A stretch of DNA of 64,000 nt, taken from the NCBI RefSeq assembly GCF_003054705.1, contig NZ_QAYX01000025.1, positions 496,001 through 560,000 on the forward strand, in the 5' to 3' direction. Source of the DNA: Opitutus sp. ER46. GTDB taxonomy: Bacteria > Verrucomicrobiota > Verrucomicrobiia > Opitutales > Opitutaceae. The translations under genes were made by a program, and so were the position numbers. Numbering within the stretch: the first letter of the stretch is position 1; every line of letters begins with the position of its first letter. Under the pieces are notes generated by a model. The model did not search any database. It was not told the origin of the DNA and saw only the letters and a list, made by a program, of their open reading frames with translations. This document shows, piece after piece, positions 1 through 9,064 of the stretch.

Positions 1-20
1 CGGGACGGCCGCCGAGTTAA

Positions 21-56
21 CAGGTGGCAGGTGGAAAGGTTGCAGGTTGCGAACCG
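21..56 (+). repeat. Heptad-type intergenic repeat (block 0)
   Basis: Degenerate units of the form GGTTGCA / GGTGGAA follow each other at a spacing of about seven bases. The same family occurs near 8.8, 23.1, 25.6 and 41.7 kb. It lies just before, or inside, the longest possible reading frame of the first gene, so the codons it covers are probably not translated. Confidence 0.7.
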
Positions 57-125
57 GAAGGCGCGAAGCGGGTGGGACGGCGGAGTTGGGTGGGCGCCTT
101 GCTTAAGGATGACACCAACAACAAC

Positions 126-3100
126 GTGGCGGGCTCGGGTGAGCGCGGCAGGCTGTCGCGTCCCGGCGCTTCCCTCTTGCGTACCCTGTTTCACCCACGT
201 CCTTCGCCCCGTCCGCGGCTTTCCTGGCGGGCCAGGGTTGGCGCGGCCAGCTGGCTGATGGTGGTCCTGGCGCTGCCGCTTGGGGCGGCAGGTTGGGCGG
301 ACGAGGACTCCGGACGCTACTTGTTCGAGAATTACGCCGGTACGGCGGGGCTGCCAGGCAGCGTGGTGACGGCGGTGGCGCAGGGACGGGACGGATACAT
401 CTGGGTGGGCACAACCTCAGGCTTGGCGCGGTTTGATGGCGTGCGATTCGTGAGCTTTCGCGCGGCCGACACGCCGGGGTTGGGGGGCGACTTGATCCAC
501 GCCTTGCTGGTGGACGCGGACGGCGCGCTCTGGATTGGCTCGGATGCGGGTCTGACCCGAGTGCGGGGCGGAAAATTCGAGCCGGTGAACCCGACTCCCG
601 TGGCGGTGCGCGCGGTGGCCCGGGGAGCGGCGGGCGAGGTGTGGGCGGGGACGGTGGGACGCGGGTTGTGGGTGGTTCGCGGCGGCGAGTGGAGCCGGCC
701 TGAGATTGCGGGTTTGCCGGCGGAGGCAAAAATCCGCGCGCTGCACGCCGACGCCGACGGCCGCCTCTGGGTCGCGCTGGAGCGCGAACGCGGTGTGTGG
801 CGGGTCGAACGCGGCGTCGCCCGGCCCTACGACGGGGACAATCCGTTCTTCGGGGAAATTCTGACGATCGCCGAACAGCCGCGCGGCACGCTGTGGTTTG
901 GTACGCAGCGCGCCGGGCTGTTTCGGCTGCGCGACGGAGCGCTGAACAGGATCGTTACCGAGGCGGGCGGGGGAACGTTGCCGGTCCGGCAAGTGATGGC
1001 GGGGCGGGACGGAAAGGTCTGGCTCGCGGCGGGCGCGCTCCTGCGCATGGCCGACCCGGCGCAACCGCGGCCTGTGGTCGTCACCGGCGTGCCCAATCGC
1101 AATGTGCGCGTGCTGGCGGAGGACGCCGAAGGCGGACTGTGGCTGGGGGCGGGGGCGGAGGGCCTGGCGCGGATGCACCCGATGCCGTATCGCCTGCTCG
1201 CACGGCCGGAAGGCCTGCCGCAGGAAAACGTGAAGAACGTCGCGCAGGATGCGGCGGGCGACCTCTGGGTCAGTGTGCGCGGCCACGGCATCCTGCGGTT
1301 GAGTCCCGACGGCACGGTGCGCGACGCGGTGGAGGAGGGACTGCCCCAATCGGACCCGGCGGTGGTCTGGCCGGCGCGGGATGGCTCGGTCTGGGCGGGA
1401 ATCAGTTCACACCTCTGGGTGCGGCGGGAGGGGCTCTGGCGGCAGCACACCGACCTGCGTTTCGTGCGCGGGCTCTTCGAGGACGCGGCGGGTGCGATGT
1501 GGATCGGCACCGATGAGATGGGGCTCTTCCGCTGGCGGTACGAGAAGCTGGATGAAGTGCGGACCGCGGACGGCGCGCACATTGCCGCGGCCACGGCTTT
1601 TGCCACGGCGCCGGATCAAACCCTTTATGTCGGCACCTGGCGCGGCGGTCTGTATCGAGTTCGAGGTGACAACGCGGAGCCGGTGCGCATCGGCGGCGGA
1701 GCGCGGGGCGCCGAAGTCCGGGCGGTGCATGTGGACGCGGAAGGTCGCCTCTGGGTGGGCCTGAACGGCCGGGGGCTCGCGGTGGGCGAGGGCGGCCGCT
1801 GGACCAATCCCGCGGCGTTGACGGCGGCGCTGGGCGGGCAGGTTTCGGCCATCATCGAGGATGGCCGGGGCCGGATCTGGTTCGGCACCTTGGCCGGTAT
1901 CCTGTGGGCCTGGAAGGCGGAGTTGCTGCCGTGGCTGCGGGACGGGGGAGGCGCACCGCCGCTGCATGCGATCGCGGCGGGCGACGAGGTACGCTCGCTG
2001 CCCGTGTGGTCGGGCGGGCAGCCCGTGGCGTGGCGGGCGGCGGATGGCGGACTGTTGTTCGCGACCCGGCGGGGCGTGGTGGCAATCGATCCGGCGCGGA
2101 CATTCCGCAACGACGTGCCGCCACCGATCCTGCTGGAACGGGTGCTGGTGGACCGGCAGCCGGCGCCGCCGGGGGCGGCGGTGCGCCTGCCGCCGGGCAT
2201 GCGGTCGCTGGCGTTTGAATACACGGCGCCCAGTTTCGTACAGCCGGAGACCGTGGGGTTCTCCGTGCGGCTCGAAGGCTATGATCCCGACTGGGTGGAC
2301 GTCGGCAATCGCCGGAGCGCGTTTTACGGGGCGTTGCCGCCCGGCGAATACACGTTCCGGGTCCGGGCGCGCAACGGCGACGGCGTGTGGAGCACGCGCG
2401 CCGCCGCGATGCAGGTCGTTCAGTTGCCGCACTTCTACGAGACGCTCTGGTTCCGGGTTCTCGTCGTGGCCGCTCTTGCCGCGGCGGGTTGGGGCGCGTA
2501 CCTCTGGTCCCATCGTCAACTGCGACTGCGGCTGGAGCGGCTGGAGCGCGAGCGGGCGATGGAGGCCGAACGCCGGCGGATCGCGCAGGACCTGCATGAC
2601 GACCTCGGCGCGAGCCTCACGGAGATCGGGCTGTACGCGGAACATGCCCGGCGGGCGCCGGCCGAGGCCGACCGCGGCCTCGAGGCGGTTGGCCAGCGGG
2701 TCCGTTCCCTGGCCGCGTCGCTTGACGCCATCGTGTGGGCGGTGAATCCGGCCAACGATTCCCTGGACCAGTTGGTTTCCTACGTGGCCGAGCTCTTCCA
2801 GGAGCTCTTTCGCGCCAGCGGCATTCGCGCGCGGCTGGAGGTGGTGGGTGACGTGCCACGCTACCCGTTGTCGGCCGAGGAGCGCTCGCACCTTTTCCTC
2901 ACCGCGAAGGAGGCGATGCACAACGTGCTGAAGCATTCCGGCGCGCGGGAAGCCTGGCTGCGGATCGCGTGGCGGGAGGAGCGACTGACGCTCGTGGTCG
3001 AGGACAACGGCTCCGGTTTCGACCCGGCGGCGGGCCGCGCCGGGGGCAACGGCCTCGCCAACATGCGCTCCCGGATTGCGCGGGTCGGCGGCACGATCGA

Positions 3101-3200
3101 CTGGCAGTCCGGGCCCGGCGGCACGCGCGTCATCGTCACGACGGCCTTCCCCGGGCGGAAACCATTGCCGGACTCCGGCTCGCCCCGCTCTTTCTCGTGA
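126..3200 (+). CDS. Two-component propeller sensor histidine kinase
   Basis: Inner-membrane sensor kinase that probably detects a periplasmic carbohydrate signal and phosphorylates the regulator encoded next to it. The long N-terminal part is a series of propeller repeats with motifs such as DGYIWVGT, AWIGSD and RIWFGT. A Y_Y_Y domain lies at about residues 690-765 (FRVRARNGDGVW) and one membrane helix at about 776-795. A HisKA_3 dimerisation domain carries the phospho-acceptor His824 in DLHDDLGASL, and the HATPase has its N-box in EAMHNVLKHSG and G-box in GGNGLANM. This is a split version of the Bacteroidetes hybrid sensors, with kinase and regulator as separate genes. The start is uncertain: the frame is open back to 24, but those codons lie in an intergenic repeat. 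GTG 126 gives an Arg-rich N-region before the hydrophobic segment ending at about residue 58; ATG 258 is also possible. Confidence 0.9.
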   Translation: MAGSGERGRLSRPGASLLRTLFHPRPSPRPRLSWRARVGAASWLMVVLALPLGAAGWADEDSGRYLFENYAGTAGLPGSVVTAVAQGRDGYIWVGTTSGLARFDGVRFVSFRAADTPGLGGDLIHALLVDADGALWIGSDAGLTRVRGGKFEPVNPTPVAVRAVARGAAGEVWAGTVGRGLWVVRGGEWSRPEIAGLPAEAKIRALHADADGRLWVALERERGVWRVERGVARPYDGDNPFFGEILTIAEQPRGTLWFGTQRAGLFRLRDGALNRIVTEAGGGTLPVRQVMAGRDGKVWLAAGALLRMADPAQPRPVVVTGVPNRNVRVLAEDAEGGLWLGAGAEGLARMHPMPYRLLARPEGLPQENVKNVAQDAAGDLWVSVRGHGILRLSPDGTVRDAVEEGLPQSDPAVVWPARDGSVWAGISSHLWVRREGLWRQHTDLRFVRGLFEDAAGAMWIGTDEMGLFRWRYEKLDEVRTADGAHIAAATAFATAPDQTLYVGTWRGGLYRVRGDNAEPVRIGGGARGAEVRAVHVDAEGRLWVGLNGRGLAVGEGGRWTNPAALTAALGGQVSAIIEDGRGRIWFGTLAGILWAWKAELLPWLRDGGGAPPLHAIAAGDEVRSLPVWSGGQPVAWRAADGGLLFATRRGVVAIDPARTFRNDVPPPILLERVLVDRQPAPPGAAVRLPPGMRSLAFEYTAPSFVQPETVGFSVRLEGYDPDWVDVGNRRSAFYGALPPGEYTFRVRARNGDGVWSTRAAAMQVVQLPHFYETLWFRVLVVAALAAAGWGAYLWSHRQLRLRLERLERERAMEAERRRIAQDLHDDLGASLTEIGLYAEHARRAPAEADRGLEAVGQRVRSLAASLDAIVWAVNPANDSLDQLVSYVAELFQELFRASGIRARLEVVGDVPRYPLSAEERSHLFLTAKEAMHNVLKHSGAREAWLRIAWREERLTLVVEDNGSGFDPAAGRAGGNGLANMRSRIARVGGTIDWQSGPGGTRVIVTTAFPGRKPLPDSGSPRSFS

Positions 3201-3847
3201 ATCCGATCACCGTCGCCATCGTGGAAGACAACGCCGCGTTCTGCGCCTCGCTGGAGCAGATCATCAACGCCTCGGCCTCGTGCCGCTGCGTCTGCGCCAG
3301 CCGGAATGCCGGCGATGGGCTGCGCGCCATCGCGCGCCACCGGCCACAGGTGGTGGTGATGGACATCAATCTGCCGGACCTGACCGGGATCGAGTGCACG
3401 GCGCGGCTGAAGCGGCAGCAGCCGGAGCTGCAGATCCTGATTCTCACGGTGTACAACGACGCCCGGCAGATTTTTCGGGCCTTGGAGGCCGGCGCGAGCG
3501 GCTACCTGTTGAAGCGCTCCACGCCGGAGGAGATTGTGCGCGCGATCGTGGACGTGCAGGCCGGCGGCGCGCCGATGAGCGCGGAGATCGCGCGCAAAGT
3601 GGTGCAATCGTTCCAGCAGCCGGCGGCGCGCGCGGAGGAGATCGCGGCGCTCACGCCGCGGGAAAGCGAGATCCTGCAGCTCCTGGCCGAGGGGCATGCC
3701 AGCAAGGAGATCGCGGATGAAATCGGGGTGAGCTACACGACGGTCTGCACGCACCTCGGCAACATCTACGGCAAGCTCCAGGTGCGCTCGCGCACCGCCG
3801 CGGTGGCGAAGTACCTGCAGAGCGACAAGCGGACCTCCGGTGTCTGA
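3197..3847 (+). CDS. LuxR/NarL-type response regulator
   Basis: DNA-binding response regulator of 216 residues, the likely partner of the upstream kinase. The receiver domain has the acidic pair Glu10-Asp11, phospho-acceptor Asp56 in VVVMDINLPD, switch Thr84 and conserved Lys106 in GYLLK. A LuxR-type helix-turn-helix covers about residues 148-212 (LTPRESEILQLLAEGHASKE). The GTG start at 3197 overlaps the kinase stop codon as GTGA, which indicates translational coupling and fixes the start, since the receiver domain begins at once. The TonB receptor and the lyase downstream are natural targets, but this is inferred from position only. Confidence 0.92.
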   Translation: MNPITVAIVEDNAAFCASLEQIINASASCRCVCASRNAGDGLRAIARHRPQVVVMDINLPDLTGIECTARLKRQQPELQILILTVYNDARQIFRALEAGASGYLLKRSTPEEIVRAIVDVQAGGAPMSAEIARKVVQSFQQPAARAEEIAALTPRESEILQLLAEGHASKEIADEIGVSYTTVCTHLGNIYGKLQVRSRTAAVAKYLQSDKRTSGV

Positions 3848-3984
3848 CGGCGGGCGACATCGCGGGGGCGAGGCGCCAGAATCCTTAGGTCTGAGGATAC
3901 CGGCGTGCCCCGGCGGTCGGTAGACTGGGGAGTGCTCCCTGCCCTCGTGGCGCGCCTGCGCCGGTGGGCGTCCCCTTTGACCCC
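3848..3984 (+). promoter_or_regulatory. Intergenic region upstream of the TonB receptor
   Basis: A 137-base gap between the regulator and the receptor. It contains the small inverted repeat ATCCT/AGGAT with an 8-base spacer at about 3881-3898, which could be a short hairpin or an operator half-site pair. No convincing -35/-10 pair is visible. Confidence 0.3.
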
Positions 3985-6201
3985 ATGAACACCAAGTACC
4001 GTACGTACCTCCTCCTGGCGGGCTGTGCCGCGGCCCTGACCACCGCGCGCGCCCAGGGTTCACCGCCCAACGACGAGCCAGTGACGCTTTCGCCGTTCAC
4101 CGTATCCGGCGCATCGGACAAGGGCTACATCGCGTCGGAATCGATGACCGGCACGCGCGTGGCGACGCAGATCAAGGACCTGCCGTTCAGCGTGAACGTG
4201 CTGACGAGCGAGTTCTTCGAGGACTTCGCGCTGTTCGAGCTCAACGAGAACGTCGCCTACATCAGCTCGTTCACGATGCTGGACCAGGGCGGGGCGTACA
4301 ACCTGCGGGGGTTCAACCAGACCTTTCAATTGCGCGACGGCTTCTTTCGGCTCGGGCGATACGGCTCGAGCAACATTGACCGCATCGAGGTGATCAAGGG
4401 TCCGAATGCGTCGATCTACGGCCAGTCGTCGCCGGGCGGCCTGATCAACATGATCTCGAAGCGGCCCAAGAAGCGCACGGCGCAGAAAGTCTCGGTGAGC
4501 GCGGGCAGCTATGACACGAACCGTGAGGTGCTCGAGTCGACCGGGCCGCTGGGCTCGGGCGGACGGACGTTCTACGTGAGCACGCTCGGCTTCTACGAGC
4601 GCGGCTATGAGACCGAGATGGCGCAGCTGCGGAACAAGGAGTTCTTCACGGGCGTGCAGCACTTCTTCCGGGACGAAAGCAGCCTGCTGCTGCAGGTGGA
4701 GTACGTCTTGCGCGAGCAGCATTCACCGCCCGCCGGCGCACCGGAAATCTACGACTCGGTGACGAAGCAATACACCGGCATCGCGCGGAACCTGGGCACG
4801 CTGCAGGAACTTGGGCCGAACAGTGAGCTGAACCGCGGCATGTTCTCGGCGACCGGCGTTTATGAGAAAACCTTCAACCCCGTCTGGAGCCTGCGCGTGG
4901 GCGCGAACTACTTCCGCGCGCGGCGCTGGGACTTCAACCAGAACACGGTGGCAAACCAGCTGACGCTGCCCGCGATGACGATGACGCGCGCGGCGGCGCC
5001 GACGAAGACGGTGACGCGCGAGGAGGGCGGCGGGCTGCAGAGCGACCTGCTGGCGCACTACTGGATGGCGAACCACCGGGTCGAGAACCGCGATCTGCTG
5101 ACGTTCGATTTCAACGACTACTACGCGCACAATCCGCAGTGGGCGGTGGCGGGCACCGATCTCGCGAAATGGACCCCGATCCGCACCTTCAAGGTCGGCG
5201 ATTCGATCCCGTTCTACCTGCTGCCGTTCGACTACGCACAGGCCCGCTACAACCGGAACAACAAGAACCGTACCACGATTTTCGGTGGGCTGTTCCGGCA
5301 CCAGTCGGCGTTCCTCGACGGGCGCGTGCTCTTCTACACCGGCGTACGTTTCGACTACGTGCGCTTCAGCCTGCGCGATCTCGTAAAGGGCGCGAACGCG
5401 CGGTTTCTCTCGCGGGCGTGGTCACCGAACGTGGGCGTCAACGTGAAGGCGACGCGGAACCTCGCAGTGTACGCGAATCGCAGCAATGGCTTTACGCCAA
5501 ACGCGCAGCAGGCGACGGCGTCGAACATCCTGCCGAACGAGACGTCCTACGGCTACGACTACGGCCTGAAGGGTTCGTACCTCGACGACCGGCTCAACTT
5601 CACGGTTGGTGGATTCTACGTCGTCCGCCGCAACGTCGCGGTGACCGAACTCGATGAGCTGGGCCTGCCTCACACCGTCGCTGACGGCAGTCATCTCGTC
5701 CGCGGGTTTGAGGTGGACCTCAACTGGCGGATCACCGAGCCGCTGAGCGTGGGTGGCAGCTGGGGGCACATCGATTCACGCATCACCGATTTCGGCTACC
5801 AGTACATGTCGGTGGGGCGTTCACCCGCGAAGATCTCGCCGGACAACTTTGGCGTGTATGCCAAATACAACTTCCTGCGCGGGCCGTTGACCGGGCTGTC
5901 GAGCAATCTCGGCGTCACCTACGTGGCGGCGACGCCGCTCGAGGGGCCGGCGGCAGGCGACACGTATGTGAATGGCGTGTACACCGGCACGAACAACCAG
6001 TGGCAGCTGAAGACCTGGGCGTACGCGACGGTGAACCTGGGCGTGCACTACGCGTTTCCGCCGGGACGCGGGAAGTTTCGGCACCGGGTCGGGCTGAACG
6101 TGAACAACCTCCTCGACAAGGAGTACATCACGCCGACGAACGTGGCACGCGTGGTGGGCGATCGCCGGTCGTTCTACCTGCAATACACCCTGTCCCACTG
6201 A
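3985..6201 (+). CDS. TonB-dependent outer-membrane receptor
   Basis: Outer-membrane beta-barrel transporter of 738 residues, driven by TonB-ExbBD. A signal peptide (LLLAGCAAALTTARAQ) is followed by a plug domain (QIKDLPFSVNVLTSEF, IDRIEVIKGPNASIYG, SSPGGLINMISKRP) and a barrel ending in aromatic-rich strands (SFYLQYTLSH). No SusD-like lipoprotein accompanies it, unlike Bacteroidetes polysaccharide loci. It lies 137 bases downstream of the response regulator and 84 bases upstream of a PL6 lyase, so uptake of lyase products (oligo-uronides) is the best guess. The plug also resembles siderophore receptors, so the substrate is unproven. ATG 3985 was chosen over GTG 3964 because it starts directly at the signal peptide. 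Confidence 0.88.
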   Translation: MNTKYRTYLLLAGCAAALTTARAQGSPPNDEPVTLSPFTVSGASDKGYIASESMTGTRVATQIKDLPFSVNVLTSEFFEDFALFELNENVAYISSFTMLDQGGAYNLRGFNQTFQLRDGFFRLGRYGSSNIDRIEVIKGPNASIYGQSSPGGLINMISKRPKKRTAQKVSVSAGSYDTNREVLESTGPLGSGGRTFYVSTLGFYERGYETEMAQLRNKEFFTGVQHFFRDESSLLLQVEYVLREQHSPPAGAPEIYDSVTKQYTGIARNLGTLQELGPNSELNRGMFSATGVYEKTFNPVWSLRVGANYFRARRWDFNQNTVANQLTLPAMTMTRAAAPTKTVTREEGGGLQSDLLAHYWMANHRVENRDLLTFDFNDYYAHNPQWAVAGTDLAKWTPIRTFKVGDSIPFYLLPFDYAQARYNRNNKNRTTIFGGLFRHQSAFLDGRVLFYTGVRFDYVRFSLRDLVKGANARFLSRAWSPNVGVNVKATRNLAVYANRSNGFTPNAQQATASNILPNETSYGYDYGLKGSYLDDRLNFTVGGFYVVRRNVAVTELDELGLPHTVADGSHLVRGFEVDLNWRITEPLSVGGSWGHIDSRITDFGYQYMSVGRSPAKISPDNFGVYAKYNFLRGPLTGLSSNLGVTYVAATPLEGPAAGDTYVNGVYTGTNNQWQLKTWAYATVNLGVHYAFPPGRGKFRHRVGLNVNNLLDKEYITPTNVARVVGDRRSFYLQYTLSH

Positions 6202-6285
6202 CGAAAGTGGGTCGCCTTCGCCGGATGCGCCGTGCCAGTGTCGGCGGCGCACCCTGAGCCGGCTGAATTCCCCGCCCCCCCGCCC

Positions 6286-7704
6286 ATGAAATGGTCCTCC
6301 CGATTCCTCATCCCCGTGGCGTTGGCGCTGCTGCTTGCCGTCGCAGCGGGCGCGGCGGAGTACGCCGCGGGCACGACGGCGGAGCTGGCGGCGCTGCAGC
6401 GCCGGCTGGCGCCCGGCGACGTGGTCGTGCTCGCGAATGGCACCTGGCAGAACCAGGCGCTGGTGTTGCGCGGGCAGGGGACGGAGAAGGCCCCGATCAC
6501 GTTTCGGGCGGCGCGCCCGGGCGGCGTGGTGCTGACAGGTACTTCGACGCTGACGATCGACGGCCGCTGGCTGGTGGTGAGCGGGTTCTTCGTGCGCGGC
6601 GGGAGCGGCCCGGCGGCGGGCATCACGCTGCGCGGCGAGCACAACCGGCTCACGGAGACCGCGATGATCGGCGGCACGTACAAGCACTTCGTGCGGGTGT
6701 TCGGGGTGAGAAACCGGATCGATCACTGCCAGTTCGAGGGCAAGACGAGCGGCGAGCCGACGCTGCAGGTGGAGTCCGAGCCAACCGGGCCGAACGAGCA
6801 CCGGATTGACCACAATTACTTCGGTCCGCGGCCGCCGCTGGGGGCGAATGGCGGGGAGACGATCCGGGTCGGCTACAGCGGGCAGTCGATGAACGTGTCG
6901 CGAACGCTGGTGGAGGAGAACCTGTTCGAGGCGTGCGACGGCGAGATCGAGATCATCTCCAGCAAGTCGTGCGAGAATGTGTACCGGGCGAACACGTTTC
7001 GGCGCTGCGCCGGCATGCTGACGCTGCGGCATGGCAACCGCTGCGTGGTGGACGGCAATTTCTTCCTCGGCGAAGGCAAGAAGCACTCGGGCGGCGTGCG
7101 GATCATTGGCGAGGGGCACGTCGTCGTGAACAACTATGTCGAGGCGGTGGACCGCGGCGGGTTCTGGATCACCGCGGGCGTGCCGAATTCGCCGCTGAAC
7201 CGGTACTTCGTGGCGAAGGATTGCATCGTGGCGTTCAACACCGTGGTGGACAGCGCCGGGCCGTATCTCGACCTGGCGAACGGGCTCGGCGAAGGCGGGC
7301 GCACCCTCAAACCGGAGCGGATCACGGTGGCGAACAACCTCTTCGTGCTGGGACGCGGCGCGCAGCTCACGGTGGGGCAGGCGGGTGCGGATTGGCGCTG
7401 GGAGGGAAATCTGGTCGCGCCGGAGCGCGGGACGGAGCACATGGGGCCGGCGATTGCGGCGGGCGTGCGTGGCGTCGCTGACGCCGGCCTCGTGCGAGGG
7501 AGCGATGGGCTGTTGCGACTGCGGGCCGGCAGCGTCGCGATCGACGCGGCGGTCGGGGTGGCGGGGGCGGTGACGACGGATTTCGACGGTCAGTCCCGAG
7601 GGGAGAAGAAGGACGTCGGCGCTGACGAGTTCTCGAACGCGCCGGTCACGCAGCGGCCGCTGACGCGTGCGGACGTGGGGACGGCGTGGAAAGCCGAAGG
7701 CTGA
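6286..7704 (+). CDS. Polysaccharide lyase family 6 (alginate lyase/chondroitinase B-like)
   Basis: Secreted lyase of 472 residues with signal peptide (FLIPVALALLLAVAAGAAE) and a right-handed parallel beta-helix. The PL6 signature is clear: SKSCENVYRANTF supplies the catalytic Lys, and LTLRHGNRCVVDGNFF supplies the catalytic Arg, followed by GGVRIIGEGHVVVNNY. PL6 enzymes cleave alginate or dermatan sulfate by beta-elimination with Ca2+ as charge neutraliser. Length fits a single-domain PL6. ATG 6286 starts the signal peptide. The last codons (Lys-Ala-Glu-Gly) lie inside the left arm of the inverted repeat at 7697-7840, so the extreme C-terminus appears repeat-derived. Alginate is more likely than chondroitin in a bacterium of this kind, but the sequence cannot decide. 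Confidence 0.87.
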   Translation: MKWSSRFLIPVALALLLAVAAGAAEYAAGTTAELAALQRRLAPGDVVVLANGTWQNQALVLRGQGTEKAPITFRAARPGGVVLTGTSTLTIDGRWLVVSGFFVRGGSGPAAGITLRGEHNRLTETAMIGGTYKHFVRVFGVRNRIDHCQFEGKTSGEPTLQVESEPTGPNEHRIDHNYFGPRPPLGANGGETIRVGYSGQSMNVSRTLVEENLFEACDGEIEIISSKSCENVYRANTFRRCAGMLTLRHGNRCVVDGNFFLGEGKKHSGGVRIIGEGHVVVNNYVEAVDRGGFWITAGVPNSPLNRYFVAKDCIVAFNTVVDSAGPYLDLANGLGEGGRTLKPERITVANNLFVLGRGAQLTVGQAGADWRWEGNLVAPERGTEHMGPAIAAGVRGVADAGLVRGSDGLLRLRAGSVAIDAAVGVAGAVTTDFDGQSRGEKKDVGADEFSNAPVTQRPLTRADVGTAWKAEG

Positions 7705-7840
7705 AGGAACGAAGGCTGAATGCTGAACGCTGAAAACTGAACGGAGGCGGGTTCGTGCCTCTCGCGACACCGCCTACAGCCTAAAGCCTACCGCCTACAG
7801 CCTTCCGCCTTCAGCTTTCAGCCTTCGTTCCTTCAGCTTT
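7690..7840. repeat. Heptad repeat block 1 with perfect-like inverted arms
   Basis: The left half has GGCTGAA-type heptads and the right half GCCTACA / GCCTTCA-type heptads. The outer arms 7697-7720 and 7817-7840 are reverse complements over 24 bases with one mismatch. The block lies between two convergent genes and encodes the last residues of both. A bidirectional terminator or hairpin is possible. Confidence 0.8.
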
Positions 7841-8755
7841 TGCTTTCTTGCGGAGGCGGAGGGCGGTGGGGTTGCCCTTCTTGGCGGGGAGACGGACGGC
7901 GTGGCGGATCAGCCATTTGCGTTCGGCGGTGGCGCCTTCAATCCAGCGCTCACAGAGGGCGAACGCGACTTTCGGGTGATCCTTGAGGATGTCACCGAGG
8001 TGGTTGGCGACGCTGCGGCGGACGTAGAGGTCGGGATCGTCCTTGAGCGCCTCGAGGATGGGGAGCGTGGGCGTCGGATCCTTCACGAACGCGGTGAGCT
8101 GCTGACCCCACGGAAGACGCGGACGACTGCCTTCCGAGCACAGGCGGCGGACGTGCGCATCGGGGTCTTGGGTCCACGCGAGCAGTTGCTCGACCGTGCG
8201 TTCCGGCCAGCGGATCAGGAAGGGGCGGATGGCGAACTCGGCGGTGAAGCGGCGGGTGAGTTCGTAGAGCGCGTGCAGCGAAATCTCGAACGGGTCCTCG
8301 CCGTCGTTGTGGGCCGGATCTAGTCCGTATTCGGCGACAAAGCACGTATGTGGCGCGTAAAAGAAACCGCTGTGGCCCTCTTGCGTGACCTCGCTCAGCG
8401 GGGGCGTGAGGGAGCGGAGCAGGACGGCGACGGCGTCGCGGTAGCGCGGCGGCAGATGGCGGCGCAGCACGCGGGCGACGTGCGGACCGCGCTCCATGAT
8501 CGAGAGCGGCTCCAGGCCGGCGAGCGCATCGGCCTGGAAGGCGGGGCCGTCAAAGCCGGGGTAGGCAAGCGTCAGGTTGTGGGCGAGGCACTCGATGGCG
8601 GGTTCCGCCAGCATGGCCTTGAGCGAGACGCCCTTCTCCATGCCGCTGGTGAGCTTCGGCAGGCGGAGGAGCTTGGGGTCGACGGGCGCGGAGGACGCGC
8701 TGGCGCGGACGGTGGTAGCGGGGCGGGTGCGACGGGCGGGGCGGGCGGAAGGCAT
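7811..8755 (-). CDS. DNA alkylation repair-like HEAT-repeat protein
   Basis: Protein of 314 residues made of alpha-helical HEAT-like repeats, resembling the AlkD family of DNA glycosylases. The helix block TPTLPILEALKDDPDLYVRR followed by SVANHLGDILKDHPKVAF is characteristic of the family, and basic segments near the C-terminus (ERKWLIRHAVR) fit DNA binding. AlkD removes bulky or cationic alkylated bases, but whether this member is catalytic is not visible. The start at 8755 was chosen because codons further upstream fall in repeat block 2. The C-terminal tail KAKAEGTKAES is encoded by the right arm of the inverted repeat at 7817-7840. Convergent with the PL6 gene. Confidence 0.75.
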   Translation of the reverse strand: MPSARPARRTRPATTVRASASSAPVDPKLLRLPKLTSGMEKGVSLKAMLAEPAIECLAHNLTLAYPGFDGPAFQADALAGLEPLSIMERGPHVARVLRRHLPPRYRDAVAVLLRSLTPPLSEVTQEGHSGFFYAPHTCFVAEYGLDPAHNDGEDPFEISLHALYELTRRFTAEFAIRPFLIRWPERTVEQLLAWTQDPDAHVRRLCSEGSRPRLPWGQQLTAFVKDPTPTLPILEALKDDPDLYVRRSVANHLGDILKDHPKVAFALCERWIEGATAERKWLIRHAVRLPAKKGNPTALRLRKKAKAEGTKAES

Positions 8756-8759
8756 GGAA

Positions 8760-8955
8760 GGCGGAAAGCTGAAGGCCGAGGCTGAGAGATGCGTTGCAGG
8801 TTGGAAAGTCGCAGGTTGCAGGTCGGGGCGACGGAGAGTCGCGGGGCCGGGCTGGGACATCGTAGGCGCCGCTGCTTGGGCTTTTCCGCCTGCACCGTTC
8901 CAACCTGTGACGTGCCGCCTGGCAACGTTCCAAACCGCAGATTTTCCCTCCCGCG
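8760..8955. repeat. Heptad repeat block 2, inverted halves
   Basis: The left part (8789-8830) contains GTTGCAG/GTTGGAA heptads on the plus strand. The right part (about 8892-8950) contains the complementary CCAACCTG/AACGTTCC type. The two halves could pair imperfectly. It lies in the divergent gap between the HEAT-repeat gene and the first GH13 gene. Confidence 0.7.
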
Positions 8956-9026
8956 GGCTCGGGCATCACGATGCGGAGGGGACGAGGGCTGCAATTATAT
9001 CGATATGTCGTTCGGGAAGTTACGGG

Positions 9027-9064
9027 ATAATGTCCAGATACTCCGGAATAATGTCCAGATACTC
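9027..9064. repeat. Two 17-bp direct repeats, period 21
   Basis: ATAATGTCCAGATACTC occurs at 9027-9043 and again at 9048-9064. Short, closely spaced terminal repeats of about 20 bp are known at IS21-family ends. No transposase gene is present, so this could be a decayed end or an operator pair. Confidence 0.6.

Noticed and set aside
24-125. Extended N-terminus of the first kinase gene
   Set aside because: The first codons are a heptad intergenic repeat and the remainder is not signal-like, so a later start is more likely although not proven.
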